Below are positions 26,338-35,934 of a stretch of 64,000 bases of DNA, piece by piece. The notes under the pieces are model-generated. The model searched no databases and had not been told where the DNA came from. It saw only the letters and a program-made list of their open reading frames with translations. This DNA is from Pseudoalteromonas fuliginea (GTDB lineage: Bacteria > Pseudomonadota > Gammaproteobacteria > Enterobacterales > Alteromonadaceae). The stretch is from positions 30,352 through 94,351 of the forward strand of contig NZ_JJNZ01000065.1 of NCBI RefSeq assembly GCF_000690055.1. Reading direction: 5' to 3'. The stretch's first letter is position 1, and every line of letters starts with the position of its first letter. The position numbers were made by a program, and so were the translations under genes.

Positions 26338-27572
26338 AACTACCAAAGCTAACAATTAAAACATCTCAAGAAGGCTTTTTGTTTAAGTCTTTATTGTTGG
26401 TTTTAACATTTTTCTATTTATTTCAATTAAAGTTTTTAAAATTTGAGTGGATGCCAGCTACGCGGCTCGTTTTTTTACTATGTACTTTAACTATTGGCTT
26501 AAAATTACTTTATTTTTTTAAAAAGGATATTGAAAGAAATGTAATCTTTTATTTTTTCCAATTCTCAGTTTTCTTGTATGTTATTTTTCAAGTTATTTTT
26601 TTATCTACAGATTTTGGGATGTTGAGTAAAATAATAGTGTTTTTAGTTTTTACTCTTTATATGGCGGCCGCAGCATCATTTTTTTTTAATGATGTACGGC
26701 ACCTCTTAAAAGTAATTGTGATTTGCTGTTGTATACAATCGGTAATGATATTTATTTCTTTTATATTTCCTGGATACAGAGATTGGCTTTCAACAGTTAT
26801 GGTTGAGGGCGGCAACATTCCCTTCACTGACCCATTTAGAGTACCAGGCTTTTCTACAGGATCTGGTGCAAGTTTAGCGTTGACCATATCAGTGGGTGTT
26901 TTTGCTTCTATGGCGCTTTACTGGCGCTCAACAATGTTAAAGCGTAAATTATTATATTTATTTATATCTTTGTTTATGAGTGCATCTTGCATTTTGGTAG
27001 GTAAGTTAGGTTTGTTTCTTAGTTTATTTTATATTCTTATTTTTTTTATAATAGCATCGAGCAATTTGAAACATACGTTTTTTATAGTACTGACATTTTT
27101 TCTTAGTTTATTTATTTTATATTTTAGCTTAGAAATTGATTGGGAGGCAATAGCTTACCCATTAGAACGTTCTTTTTCGATTTTTTTAAAGGGAGAAGAT
27201 GCAACTGCTGGCGCATTAGCTAAAATGCCTATACCAGCTCTTGAAATAACCACTATCATAGGCACTGGGTTGGCTGCAAAAGCTAATGGTCTAAATGCCT
27301 CAGGCAGTGATATAGGGTATGTTCAAACTTATTATGGTTTTGGGTTAGTCGTTTCTATTTTATTTTACGGTAGTTTCTTTTTTTACTTAGTCCGCAGTAT
27401 TTTAAAGTTAGATAACTCAGTCAACAAGCTGTTGTGTATCGTTTTTTTTATGCCTTTATTTATAATTGAGTTCAAAGAACCATTCATTACTAAAATAATT
27501 TATCCGTTAATTTTACTAATTTTAATCTTCTTATCACAAAAAGAAATGGGAATGAAAAATGCTCAAAGATGA
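26334..27572 (+). CDS. wzy: Wzy-like O-antigen/capsule polymerase (locus 1)
   Basis: The 412-residue polytopic protein has about 10-12 hydrophobic segments. A larger periplasmic loop near residues 250-330 includes SFSIFLKGEDATAGALAKMP and a GTGLAAKANGLNASGSDIGYVQTYYGFG-like segment (given here only by position), typical of Wzy polymerases. Sequence similarity in this family is low, so the call rests on topology and on being the only such gene in locus 1. The last bases overlap the acetyltransferase pseudogene. Confidence 0.8.
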   Translation: MKLPKLTIKTSQEGFLFKSLLLVLTFFYLFQLKFLKFEWMPATRLVFLLCTLTIGLKLLYFFKKDIERNVIFYFFQFSVFLYVIFQVIFLSTDFGMLSKIIVFLVFTLYMAAAASFFFNDVRHLLKVIVICCCIQSVMIFISFIFPGYRDWLSTVMVEGGNIPFTDPFRVPGFSTGSGASLALTISVGVFASMALYWRSTMLKRKLLYLFISLFMSASCILVGKLGLFLSLFYILIFFIIASSNLKHTFFIVLTFFLSLFILYFSLEIDWEAIAYPLERSFSIFLKGEDATAGALAKMPIPALEITTIIGTGLAAKANGLNASGSDIGYVQTYYGFGLVVSILFYGSFFFYLVRSILKLDNSVNKLLCIVFFMPLFIIEFKEPFITKIIYPLILLILIFLSQKEMGMKNAQR

Positions 27573-28083
27573 TTGGCGACGTACTTATGAGTTAGTTCTA
27601 GGCGGTCGATTGAAGAAAATATAGGCTGCTATAGAACCCCGGTTTTCACGCAATCGTAACGTATCGGTATGGGCAATGGGTTAAGCAAAATATATAATTC
27701 GTATCTTTTTAGAGCCATGGTGTTTTTTCAGTATCATCGTATGTGCAGTAAGTGGGGAATTGAGATTCCTCGGGTTGAAAATATAGATACAGGCCTTTAT
27801 ATCGAGCATCATGGAGGGGTTGTCGTTTCTAGCCAAACAAAGATAGGTAAAAATGTTAATCTATCGCAAGGTGTTATAATCGGAATTTCTGGGAAAGGAG
27901 ATAGACGAGGAGTTCCAGTAATTGGAAATAATGTTTATACCGCACCTGGAGCAAAAGTGTTGGGGAAGATAACGATAGGAAATAATGTGTCTATTGACAG
28001 CTAACGCTGTCGTTAATCAAGATATTCTGGATAATTCTATTGTAGTTCTATCTCCAGGTTGTATTGTTTTAGATAAAAAATAA
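27559..28083 (+). pseudogene. Frameshifted serine-acetyltransferase-like hexapeptide protein
   Basis: Reading across frames restores a SAT/WcaB-like acyltransferase: MLKDDWRRTYELVLGGRLKK, then IGCYRTP, then GFHAIVTYRYGQWVKQ, then SYLFRAMVFFQYHR...HHGGVVVSSQTKIGKNV, then ANAVVNQDILDNSIVV, ending with TAA at 28081. At least four shifts are needed (near 27620, 27641, 27690 and 28000), and an in-frame TAG occurs at 27622. The longest intact piece, 27669-28004, lacks the N-terminal helices and the last coil. It is a decayed O-acetyltransferase of locus 1. Confidence 0.85.
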
Positions 28084-28088
28084 GCTTA

Positions 28089-29189
28089 ATGATGAAAAAA
28101 AAAATTCCAATATTGCTAGTTATTGATCATTTCGGTTCAGGTGGCGCACAAAGGCAAATTGTTAATATTGCTAACGGGTTAGTTGAAGCAGGTGAAAATG
28201 TTCATATATTAATATACTACCCCGAGTTTACACATCACAGAGCTAACTTAAATAATCGAGTTGTGGTTCATGAAGCGGTTAAATCCAATAAGCTTGGTTT
28301 CTCTGTGGTATTTAAATTGCTCGGTTTATTATATAAGTATAATTATAAAAGCGCTCTTGCTTTTTTAAACACTCCTGCATTTTATTTGGAGTTGGCGAGT
28401 TTGTTTTATGTGAAAAAAATAACACTTACTTATTCAGAAAGAACCTCACTTGAGCTAATGCCAACAGGCCTTTTAAGTAAAATAAGATACAAATTTCATG
28501 GCGTATGTAAAAACATCACTTCAAATTCAATTGTTCAATCTGAGAAATTAAAGTTAGTTCATGTTAACAAAAATGTTGTTTATATCCCCAATGCTATGCC
28601 AGAGCCTTTTTTTGACATTGAAATCAATCCTAAAGCCATTGAGGAGCGGATATTCACTGTTGTAGCGCATACCACGCCATTTAAAAATTTCAGATATATT
28701 GCAGAAGCGCTTATATTATATAAAACAAATTTTTTATCTCCAGTACCTAAAATATATTGGTATGGTCGAATTATAAAATCGGATGAATTTAAAGAAGTTG
28801 AAAATTTATTACAGCAGCATGATTTAACTGAAAATTTAGTGTTTCGTGGTCCGTCTGAGGATATTCCACACGTATTAGAGAGTTCATTCATGTTAATTCA
28901 TCCGTCCAAATTCGAGTCATCGTCTAACTCAGTTGCAGAGGCGTTAGCAACAGGTACTCCAACAATACTTGGCAATATTTCTGATCATGAAATTATTTTA
29001 AAAGATTCTTCTGCCGGTTTTTTAGTTGATTTAGAAAAGCCTATTGAGTTATCGCGTTGTTTAGAGGCTGCCACAAAAATTGATTCTATTGAATATCAGC
29101 AGTTGTGTGAAAATGCTAAATATTATGCAACAGAGAATTTTAAGTCTGAAAGTGTTTTAAAAAAATATATAAAACTACTCAATGATTAA
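28089..29189 (+). CDS. Family 4 glycosyltransferase
   Basis: The 366-residue GT-B protein has the N-terminal loop DHFGSGGAQRQIVNIANGL and the C-terminal donor-site motif HPSKFESSSNSVAEALATGTPTI (shortened EX7E region). It is cytoplasmic and acts on the lipid-linked unit. The start offers ATGATG at 28089. A-rich sequence and a weak ribosome site suggest modest translation. Confidence 0.88.
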   Translation: MMKKKIPILLVIDHFGSGGAQRQIVNIANGLVEAGENVHILIYYPEFTHHRANLNNRVVVHEAVKSNKLGFSVVFKLLGLLYKYNYKSALAFLNTPAFYLELASLFYVKKITLTYSERTSLELMPTGLLSKIRYKFHGVCKNITSNSIVQSEKLKLVHVNKNVVYIPNAMPEPFFDIEINPKAIEERIFTVVAHTTPFKNFRYIAEALILYKTNFLSPVPKIYWYGRIIKSDEFKEVENLLQQHDLTENLVFRGPSEDIPHVLESSFMLIHPSKFESSSNSVAEALATGTPTILGNISDHEIILKDSSAGFLVDLEKPIELSRCLEAATKIDSIEYQQLCENAKYYATENFKSESVLKKYIKLLND

Positions 29190-29283
29190 TTTTTTATATG
29201 AAAGAGGGACGCAATAAGTACTTAATGTCATAATATGCAAAATAGATATTTTTTATAAATTCAATTTAAGTGATCAGGTTATT

Positions 29284-30168
29284 ATGAGTATATGTGTTGC
29301 TGGAAGGTTTCCACCACCAATCGGTGGCGTTAGTGTTTATGTTACAAGACGTTACGCTGAATTACTCAAAACTTCAGAGCAAGTTACAAAATTAGATTTC
29401 TCAGAAAAGAACTTTTTATTTAATTTGTTTAACTCAAAAGCTCAAAAGTATGAGGTTAACTCTCTTAATTTATATGTTGTTTTAGCATTTTTATTTTTAG
29501 GGAAGATAAGAAATAGTGTTTTTATCGATCATAATGCTTCAAGACACTATAGCGGTATTAAGAAAAAGCTACTATTAGCTATTTTAAAATATTGTCACGG
29601 AGTTTATGTTGTTAATCCGAAGTTAGTCTTTTTTTATCCACCTCAGTTTAATGTAAAGTTGATATCACCTTTCGTAGCACCTGACGAGTCAGAGCATAAT
29701 TCTATAGTTGAAAATTATCCACGACCTGTAAAAAACTTTATAGAGGATGGTTGTTTTACGGTTAATTCTGCTTGGAAATATATTCCTTATGAAGGGGAAG
29801 ATTTATATGGTGTAGGGACAAGTTTAAAACTGCTTGATGCTATACCTAGCATGAAATTATTATTGGTTATAGGTTTATACGAACCAGAGGTATTGTCTGA
29901 TGAGTGTAAAAAATTAATAGATAAACATACTCAATCAGGTCGCCTTTGTATTTTAACTGGCCAACATCAACTTTGGCCCGTGTTTAAGAAAAAGCCAATT
30001 TGTTTAAGGTTAACACCAACAGATGGCGATAGCGTTAGTGTGAGAGAAGCATTATATTTTTCTTGCTTGACTATAGCTTCTAATTCAATCGCTCGTCCAA
30101 AAGGGTGTGTGATTTATGAATATGATTCTTTCGAAGATTTAAAAAGAGTATTAATAGAGCATTTATAA
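29284..30168 (+). CDS. Divergent GT-B glycosyltransferase-like protein
   Basis: The 294 residues start with a GT4-like Gly-rich acceptor loop, GRFPPPIGGVSVYVTRRYAELL, and end with a degenerate donor-site region, DGDSVSVREALYFSCLTIASNS. The middle (FTVNSAWKYIPYEGEDLYG) recalls GT-B linkers. I cannot place it in a named family; it is probably a transferase of the locus 1 unit. It stands 94 bp from the previous gene and abuts the next one. Confidence 0.6.
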   Translation: MSICVAGRFPPPIGGVSVYVTRRYAELLKTSEQVTKLDFSEKNFLFNLFNSKAQKYEVNSLNLYVVLAFLFLGKIRNSVFIDHNASRHYSGIKKKLLLAILKYCHGVYVVNPKLVFFYPPQFNVKLISPFVAPDESEHNSIVENYPRPVKNFIEDGCFTVNSAWKYIPYEGEDLYGVGTSLKLLDAIPSMKLLLVIGLYEPEVLSDECKKLIDKHTQSGRLCILTGQHQLWPVFKKKPICLRLTPTDGDSVSVREALYFSCLTIASNSIARPKGCVIYEYDSFEDLKRVLIEHL

Positions 30169-32310
30169 ATGAAACAAATATTACAAGATATGGCCAAAGG
30201 GGGCTCAACTATAGTTGAAGCTCCTGCTCCCCAGGTAACAAAAAATAATGTAGTGATAAACACTACAACTACGCTCATATCTGCAGGTACTGAGAGAATG
30301 CTCGTTGATTTTGGTAAAGCTAACCTAATTGATAAAGCACGTGCCCAGCCTGATAAAGTTAAAATGGTGCTTGAAAAAGTACAAACGGATGGTTTGATGA
30401 CTACAGTTGATGCTGTGAAGTCTAAGCTTGCTCAGCCATTACCGTTGGGTTACTGCAATGTAGGTGTAGTTGAAAGCGCAGGAATAGGTGCTGAGAGTTT
30501 TAAAGCTGGTGACCGAGTTGTATCTAATGGGCCTCATGCTGACGTAGTGCGAGTTGCAAAAAACTTAGTTGCAAAAATACCGAGTAATGTTTCTGATGAA
30601 GAAGCTGCTTTTACAGTTGTTGCAAGTATTGGTCTACAAGGCATACGTTTAGCGAACCCAACAATGGGTGAGTGTTTTGTTGTTACAGGTGTTGGCCTAA
30701 TTGGTTTGTTAACAGTTCAAATGCTAAGGGCTCAGGGATGTAGAGTATTAGCAATTGATTTTGACCAATCAAAGCTTGATTTAGCTAAGCAGTTTGGCGC
30801 AGAAATTTGCAACCCCGGTAAAGGTGAAGACCCAGTTGCCGCTGGGATGACATTTAGTCGCGGGGTTGGCGTAGATGGTGTAATTATTACAGCCTCAACT
30901 AAATCAAACGACCCTGCAACCCAAGCAGCTAGAATGAGTCGTAAACGTGGCCGTATTATTTTAGTGGGGGTAATTGGCCTTGAACTAAATCGTGCTGACT
31001 TTTATGAAAAAGAGCTGACTTTTCAGGTTTCATGTTCTTATGGCCCTGGCCGTTATGATCCTAGTTACGAAGAGCAAGGTAATGATTACCCACTAGCATT
31101 TGTGCGCTGGACTGAGCAGCGTAATTTTGAAGCAATACTTGATATGATGTCGTGTGGTCAAGTCGATGTTAAGCCATTAATTACACATCGATTTAAATTC
31201 GAATACTCAAATGATGCCTATGATTTATTAACAACAGATAAAAGTGCTTTGGGTATTTTGCTACAGTTTGAATCTGATTCAGTAAGTCGTCATGAAAGAA
31301 TCATAAATTTAAAAGCAGCACCTGAGTATCAACCCGATGATGCTATAGTCGGCTTTATTGGTGCTGGCAACTATGCATCACGTATGTTGATCCCTGCCTT
31401 TAAAAAAGCGGGAGCGCAACTTCATAGTATTTCAACTTCTGGTGGTATTAACGGTGTAATTCATGGTGAGAAGGCAGGCTTCAGCGAGGCGACCACTGAT
31501 ACACAGAGTATGATTGAAAATTCAAGCATCAATACTATTGCTATTGTTACTCAGCATAATAGCCATGCATATTTTGTTCAACAAGCGCTTAAGGCAGGCA
31601 AAAACGTATTTGTAGAAAAACCGTTAGCAATAACTCATGAAGAACTAGCCGAAGTTAAGACTGCTTATGAGGATGCTATTAAAGCAGAAAAACCACCTAA
31701 ATTGATGGTTGGTTTTAATCGACGTTTTTCACCTCAAATACAAAAAATGAAAGCACTATTAGCACCGATTAAAGAGCCTAAATCATTTATTATGACAATG
31801 AATGCTGGCAGCATTCCAGCCGATCATTGGACGCAAAATAATAATGTTGGAGGTGGACGCATTATTGGTGAGGCCTGTCACTTTATCGATTTAATGCGTT
31901 ACTTAGCTGGTAGTGAAATTGTAAGTGTTCAAGCTCGTAGAATGGGTGACACCAACGCAGTTGATATAACAGAAGATAAAGCGGCAATTATTCTTGGCTT
32001 TGCTGATGGATCATTTGGAACTATTCATTATTTAGCAAATGGTGCTGCTAGCTTTCCAAAAGAAAGAATCGAAGTGTTTGCAGCGGGCGGGACATTGCAG
32101 TTGGATAACTTTATAAAACTTAAAGGTTTTGGCTGGAAAGGGTTTAAGAAGCTTAATTTATGGAAACAAGATAAGGGCCAAACAACTTGCTCGGCAGCCT
32201 TCATTGATTCTATAAAAAAAGGTACCACAGCACCAATACCGGCTGATGAGTTATTTGAAGTTGCTAAGATAACCATTGATGTTGCAGAGCAGTTGCGCAT
32301 ACAAAAATGA
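30169..32310 (+). CDS. Bi-domain oxidoreductase (MDR/alcohol dehydrogenase-like + Gfo/Idh/MocA)
   Basis: In the 713 residues two dehydrogenase folds are fused. Residues 1 to about 350 are a medium-chain dehydrogenase with Rossmann motif VVTGVGLIGLLTVQML; I do not see the catalytic-zinc GHE motif, so it may be zinc-free. Residues from about 390 form a Gfo/Idh/MocA domain (VGFIGAGNYASRMLIPAF, then FVEKPLAIT and MVGFNRRFSP). Both would use NAD(P). The gene overlaps the heparinase-fold gene by ATGA, a pairing found in other surface-polysaccharide clusters. The substrate is unknown, probably a nucleotide- or lipid-linked sugar. Confidence 0.88.
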   Translation: MKQILQDMAKGGSTIVEAPAPQVTKNNVVINTTTTLISAGTERMLVDFGKANLIDKARAQPDKVKMVLEKVQTDGLMTTVDAVKSKLAQPLPLGYCNVGVVESAGIGAESFKAGDRVVSNGPHADVVRVAKNLVAKIPSNVSDEEAAFTVVASIGLQGIRLANPTMGECFVVTGVGLIGLLTVQMLRAQGCRVLAIDFDQSKLDLAKQFGAEICNPGKGEDPVAAGMTFSRGVGVDGVIITASTKSNDPATQAARMSRKRGRIILVGVIGLELNRADFYEKELTFQVSCSYGPGRYDPSYEEQGNDYPLAFVRWTEQRNFEAILDMMSCGQVDVKPLITHRFKFEYSNDAYDLLTTDKSALGILLQFESDSVSRHERIINLKAAPEYQPDDAIVGFIGAGNYASRMLIPAFKKAGAQLHSISTSGGINGVIHGEKAGFSEATTDTQSMIENSSINTIAIVTQHNSHAYFVQQALKAGKNVFVEKPLAITHEELAEVKTAYEDAIKAEKPPKLMVGFNRRFSPQIQKMKALLAPIKEPKSFIMTMNAGSIPADHWTQNNNVGGGRIIGEACHFIDLMRYLAGSEIVSVQARRMGDTNAVDITEDKAAIILGFADGSFGTIHYLANGAASFPKERIEVFAAGGTLQLDNFIKLKGFGWKGFKKLNLWKQDKGQTTCSAAFIDSIKKGTTAPIPADELFEVAKITIDVAEQLRIQK

Positions 32311-34121
32311 ATTTAATCAAAGTTAAAACAGCACTCGGATTAGGTTTACCAAACCTAGCCCGAGTGTTTACGTATCAGCTTGGGCTAAAAACAGGGTTTA
32401 ATAAAGTAAAAAATATTACCTCTGAAATTAAATCAGGTGACTTTTTTACTCCATATGTAGGTCCTACAGTTAATAGCCCATGTAATGCTCAGTGGTTTAA
32501 TAAGCATACTTATTTTGGTGTCGAATCAGGTAGAGCTGAAATTCCCAATTGGCATCAAAGCTGTTTAAATAAAGAGTTAACTCCTTGTGACATACCTTGG
32601 TATTTAATTGGGGACTTTGATGAGCAGTTAGGTGATATTAAAGGCGTTTGGGAAGCATCACGCTTTGATTGGGTCGTCAGTTTTGCTCAACAAGTAGCAA
32701 GCGGCGATAAAGGCGCTCTTATTAAGTTAAATGTCTGGGTGACCGGCTGGGTTAAGAGCAATCCTCCCTACAACGGAGTTAATTGGAAGTGTGGACAAGA
32801 AGCTTCAATAAGGGTAATGCATTTAGCTCTAGCCGCTTTATTGCTAAAACAAACCCAAAATACGACTCCAGCACTATTAAGTTTAATTAAAGCACATTTA
32901 AAGAGAATATCGCCTACTGTTATGTACGCGGTTGCTCAAGATAACAATCATGGAACTTCTGAAGCTGCGGCGCTTTATATTGGCGGTTCGTGGTTAGTAC
33001 TAAACGGTGATAATGACGGTGTTAAATGGCAGAAACAGGGTTTAAAGTGGCTTGAGAATAGATCTAAGAAATTAATTGAAACAGATGGAAGCTTTAGCCA
33101 ACACTCTGTAAATTACCACCGAGTTATGCTCGATACCTATAGTTTTTCCGAAGTATGGCGCCAAAAACACAGCCTACCTTCGTTTTCAGAGCCTTTGTAT
33201 ATAAAGTTAAAAGCTGCTACCAATTGGTTATTTTATTTTACAGACTCTATATCTGGAGATGCTCCAAATCTTGGTGCTAACGACGGGGCACGCTTAATTC
33301 CGCTAACAAGTACTGATTATAGAGACTTTAGGCCGAGTGTTCAGCTTGCCAGTACATTGTTTTTCAAAAAAGCGGCGTATAATTTTAGTGGTGATTTTAA
33401 TGTGCCACTTAAGTGGCTAAAATTAGAAAAACCTAACCAATGTATAGCAAACAAAGTTGCAAAAGACTTTACAGATGGTGGCTATACTTATTTGAGCGCG
33501 GCAAACGCTGCGCTTTATTTTAACTACCCCATGTTTAAGTTTAGACCCAGTCAGAGTGATGCCTTGCACATCGATTTTTGGTTGAATGATCAAAATATAT
33601 TTCGCGATGGAGGCACATTTAGCTACAATGCTGGGAAAAAATATATTGATTATTATGGTGGAGTAAAAAGTCATAATACGATTGAATTTGATTCGCACGA
33701 TCAAATGCCTCGTTTGAGCCGTTTTTTACTAGGTGACTGGGTAAAAACTATTCATAAGAAAACTCTCATAGTTGCAGGTAGCGAGCAACAAATTAGTGCT
33801 GGGTATAAAGATAGATTTGGCTGCAAACATATACGCGTGATTAGTTTACAGCCACATTTATTAACCGTACAAGACACTATTAGTGGATTTAAGCAAAAGG
33901 CTGTACTGCGTTTTCGGCTTTCTCCAATAGATTGGACATTAGCAGGGGATAGCCTTGTAAGTGAATTTTGCACAATTGATTTTTCGGCGAATATGAATAT
34001 AACTCGTATTGAACTAACTACAGGTTTTGAATCTCGCTATTACCACCAAGAAATTGAAATACCAGTACTCGAAATAGAAGTTAACGAGCCTGGAACATTG
34101 ACCACGGAAGTAAAATTTTAA
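32307..34121 (+). CDS. Heparinase II/III-family protein without signal peptide
   Basis: The 604-residue protein has an N-terminal alpha/alpha toroid (WKCGQEASIRVMHLALAALL, DNNHGTSEAAALYIGG with Asn-His, HSVNYHRVMLDTYSF with His and Tyr) and a C-terminal beta-sandwich (RPSQSDALHIDFWLND, SHNTIEFDSHDQMPR). These resemble the Asn/His/Tyr set of heparinase II/III lyases. No signal peptide or membrane segment is seen, so it is predicted cytoplasmic, unlike secreted lyases. Coupling with the bi-domain oxidoreductase suggests work on a precursor rather than on finished polymer. Confidence 0.87.
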   Translation: MNLIKVKTALGLGLPNLARVFTYQLGLKTGFNKVKNITSEIKSGDFFTPYVGPTVNSPCNAQWFNKHTYFGVESGRAEIPNWHQSCLNKELTPCDIPWYLIGDFDEQLGDIKGVWEASRFDWVVSFAQQVASGDKGALIKLNVWVTGWVKSNPPYNGVNWKCGQEASIRVMHLALAALLLKQTQNTTPALLSLIKAHLKRISPTVMYAVAQDNNHGTSEAAALYIGGSWLVLNGDNDGVKWQKQGLKWLENRSKKLIETDGSFSQHSVNYHRVMLDTYSFSEVWRQKHSLPSFSEPLYIKLKAATNWLFYFTDSISGDAPNLGANDGARLIPLTSTDYRDFRPSVQLASTLFFKKAAYNFSGDFNVPLKWLKLEKPNQCIANKVAKDFTDGGYTYLSAANAALYFNYPMFKFRPSQSDALHIDFWLNDQNIFRDGGTFSYNAGKKYIDYYGGVKSHNTIEFDSHDQMPRLSRFLLGDWVKTIHKKTLIVAGSEQQISAGYKDRFGCKHIRVISLQPHLLTVQDTISGFKQKAVLRFRLSPIDWTLAGDSLVSEFCTIDFSANMNITRIELTTGFESRYYHQEIEIPVLEIEVNEPGTLTTEVKF

Positions 34122-34123
34122 TT

Positions 34124-35341
34124 ATGAATGTTTTATATTTTCATCAGCACTTTTCTACGCCTAGCGGCTCTACAGGCATCCGTTCTTATGAAATGGCACA
34201 GCGGTTATTAAAACATGGACATCAAGTGACTATGGTGTGTGGTAGTTATGGCGGTGGAGAAACGGGTTTAACTCCCAGCTTTATCAAAGGTCGCAGGGAA
34301 GGAGTGGTTGATGGTATTCATATAATTGAATTTGATTTAGCTTATTCTAATGCTGATGGGTTAGTAAAACGTGCTGGCACATTTTTAAAGTTTGCAACTA
34401 AGAGTGTCGGTATAGCGCTAACGTACAAATATGATGTTCTTTTTGCAACTACAACCCCTCTGACTGCTGGAATACCTGGCATATTTGCACGCTGGTTACG
34501 AGGTAAACCTTTCGTATTTGAGGTTCGGGACTTATGGCCTGAACTACCAAAAGAGATGGGAGTGATAAAAAACCCCTTAGTTTTAGCTGCAATGTCTATG
34601 CTTGAGTGGTGCTCGTACCGCTCTGCTAATCGCTGTATAGGTTTATCGCCCGGTATCGTTGAAGGTATTAAAAAATGCGGTGTAAAAGCAAGTAAAATAG
34701 AAATAGTACCAAATGGATGTGATTTAACTATATTTGCTGAGGATGTTACCCCCTGGCGGCCTGATGGTGTAGCTGATACAGATTTAATGGCTGTATTTAC
34801 TGGTACTCACGGACAAGCCAATGGCTTGGATGCTGCATTGGATGCAGCAGCTGAACTAAAGGTACGTGGTCGTGACGATATTAAACTGGTACTTGTTGGT
34901 CAAGGTAAGTTAAAGCAAAGCTTGCAGGCTCGAGCTGAATTAGAAAAGTTGGATAATGTGATATTCCACCCACCAGTTAATAAAAGTAAGCTAGCAGAAT
35001 TAATGAAAGGGGCTGACATTGGCTTGCAATTATTAGCGAATATACCCGCTTTTTATTACGGTACATCGCCAAATAAGTTTTTTGATTATATTTCAGCTGG
35101 TTTACCTGTACTTAACAATTATCCGGGTTGGTTAGCGAGTATGATTAAAGATAATAATTGTGGATACGCAATTGAACCTGATAATGCAATAGCATTTGCT
35201 GACGCATTAATAAATGCCGCAGATAATAGGGAGTTATTACCTGAGATGGGTGAAAGAGCACAAGTTCTGGCTAAGCGCGATTTTAATCGTCATAATTTAG
35301 CGGATAAGTGGGTGGCTTGGGTTACCGGAGTAAAGAAATGA
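34124..35341 (+). CDS. wbuB: WbuB-like family 4 glycosyltransferase
   Basis: The 405 residues resemble WbuB: MNVLYFHQHFSTPSGSTGIR, FEVRDLWPELPKEMG and VPNGCDLTIF, then a C-terminal donor domain with LLANIPAFYYGTSPNKFFDYISAGLPV. WbuB of E. coli O26 transfers L-FucNAc; the sugar here is not certain. It overlaps the initiating sugar transferase by ATGA, a common pair in which WbuB adds the second sugar. Confidence 0.88.
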   Translation: MNVLYFHQHFSTPSGSTGIRSYEMAQRLLKHGHQVTMVCGSYGGGETGLTPSFIKGRREGVVDGIHIIEFDLAYSNADGLVKRAGTFLKFATKSVGIALTYKYDVLFATTTPLTAGIPGIFARWLRGKPFVFEVRDLWPELPKEMGVIKNPLVLAAMSMLEWCSYRSANRCIGLSPGIVEGIKKCGVKASKIEIVPNGCDLTIFAEDVTPWRPDGVADTDLMAVFTGTHGQANGLDAALDAAAELKVRGRDDIKLVLVGQGKLKQSLQARAELEKLDNVIFHPPVNKSKLAELMKGADIGLQLLANIPAFYYGTSPNKFFDYISAGLPVLNNYPGWLASMIKDNNCGYAIEPDNAIAFADALINAADNRELLPEMGERAQVLAKRDFNRHNLADKWVAWVTGVKK

Positions 35342-35934
35342 AGCGCACCTTCGATTTTATAGTTGCCCTCAGTGTATTGCTTACTTTATTACCATTAATA
35401 ATTATAGTTGCGATATTAATTCGTTTAAAATTAGGTTCACCTATATTGTTTACTCAAAATCGTCCTGGTTTGAATAGCTATATTTTTAAAATGATGAAGT
35501 TTAGAAGCATGCTCGATGCCAAAGATAAGCACGGTAACTTGCTTCCAGATAACGAAAGGATGACTAAATTTGGTGCTTTTTTACGCTCAACTAGTTTAGA
35601 CGAGCTACCTGGTTTGTTTAATGTTATCAAAGGCGATATGAGCTTAGTTGGGCCAAGACCACTACTAGTACAGTATTTACCGCTGTATAATTCAGAACAA
35701 GTTAAACGCCACAATGTAAGACCTGGTATAACTGGTTGGGCACAAGTAAATGGTCGTAATGCAATTGGCTGGGATGAAAAATTTAAGCTTGATGTATGGT
35801 ATGTAGACAATCAAAGTCTCCTCCTCGATATGAAAATATTACTGTTAACAGTAAAAAAAGTTTTTGTAAGAGAGGGCATCAGTGCTGATGGGCACGTCAC
35901 TATTGAACCTTTTAAAGGTTCTAATAATGACTAA
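35338..35934 (+). CDS. pglC: PglC-like phosphoglycosyl transferase (initiating enzyme, locus 1)
   Basis: The 198-residue enzyme has one re-entrant hydrophobic N-terminal segment (about 8-30), then QNRPGLNSYIFKMMKFRSM, the catalytic Asp-Glu in STSLDELPGLFNVIKGDMSLVGPRPLL, and RPGITGWAQVNGRN. It is a small monotopic enzyme of the PglC size class that moves a sugar phosphate, here probably diNAc-bacillosamine-1-P, onto undecaprenyl phosphate. I use ATG 35338 with CGGAG 7-8 nt upstream. Confidence 0.9.
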   Translation: MKRTFDFIVALSVLLTLLPLIIIVAILIRLKLGSPILFTQNRPGLNSYIFKMMKFRSMLDAKDKHGNLLPDNERMTKFGAFLRSTSLDELPGLFNVIKGDMSLVGPRPLLVQYLPLYNSEQVKRHNVRPGITGWAQVNGRNAIGWDEKFKLDVWYVDNQSLLLDMKILLLTVKKVFVREGISADGHVTIEPFKGSNND

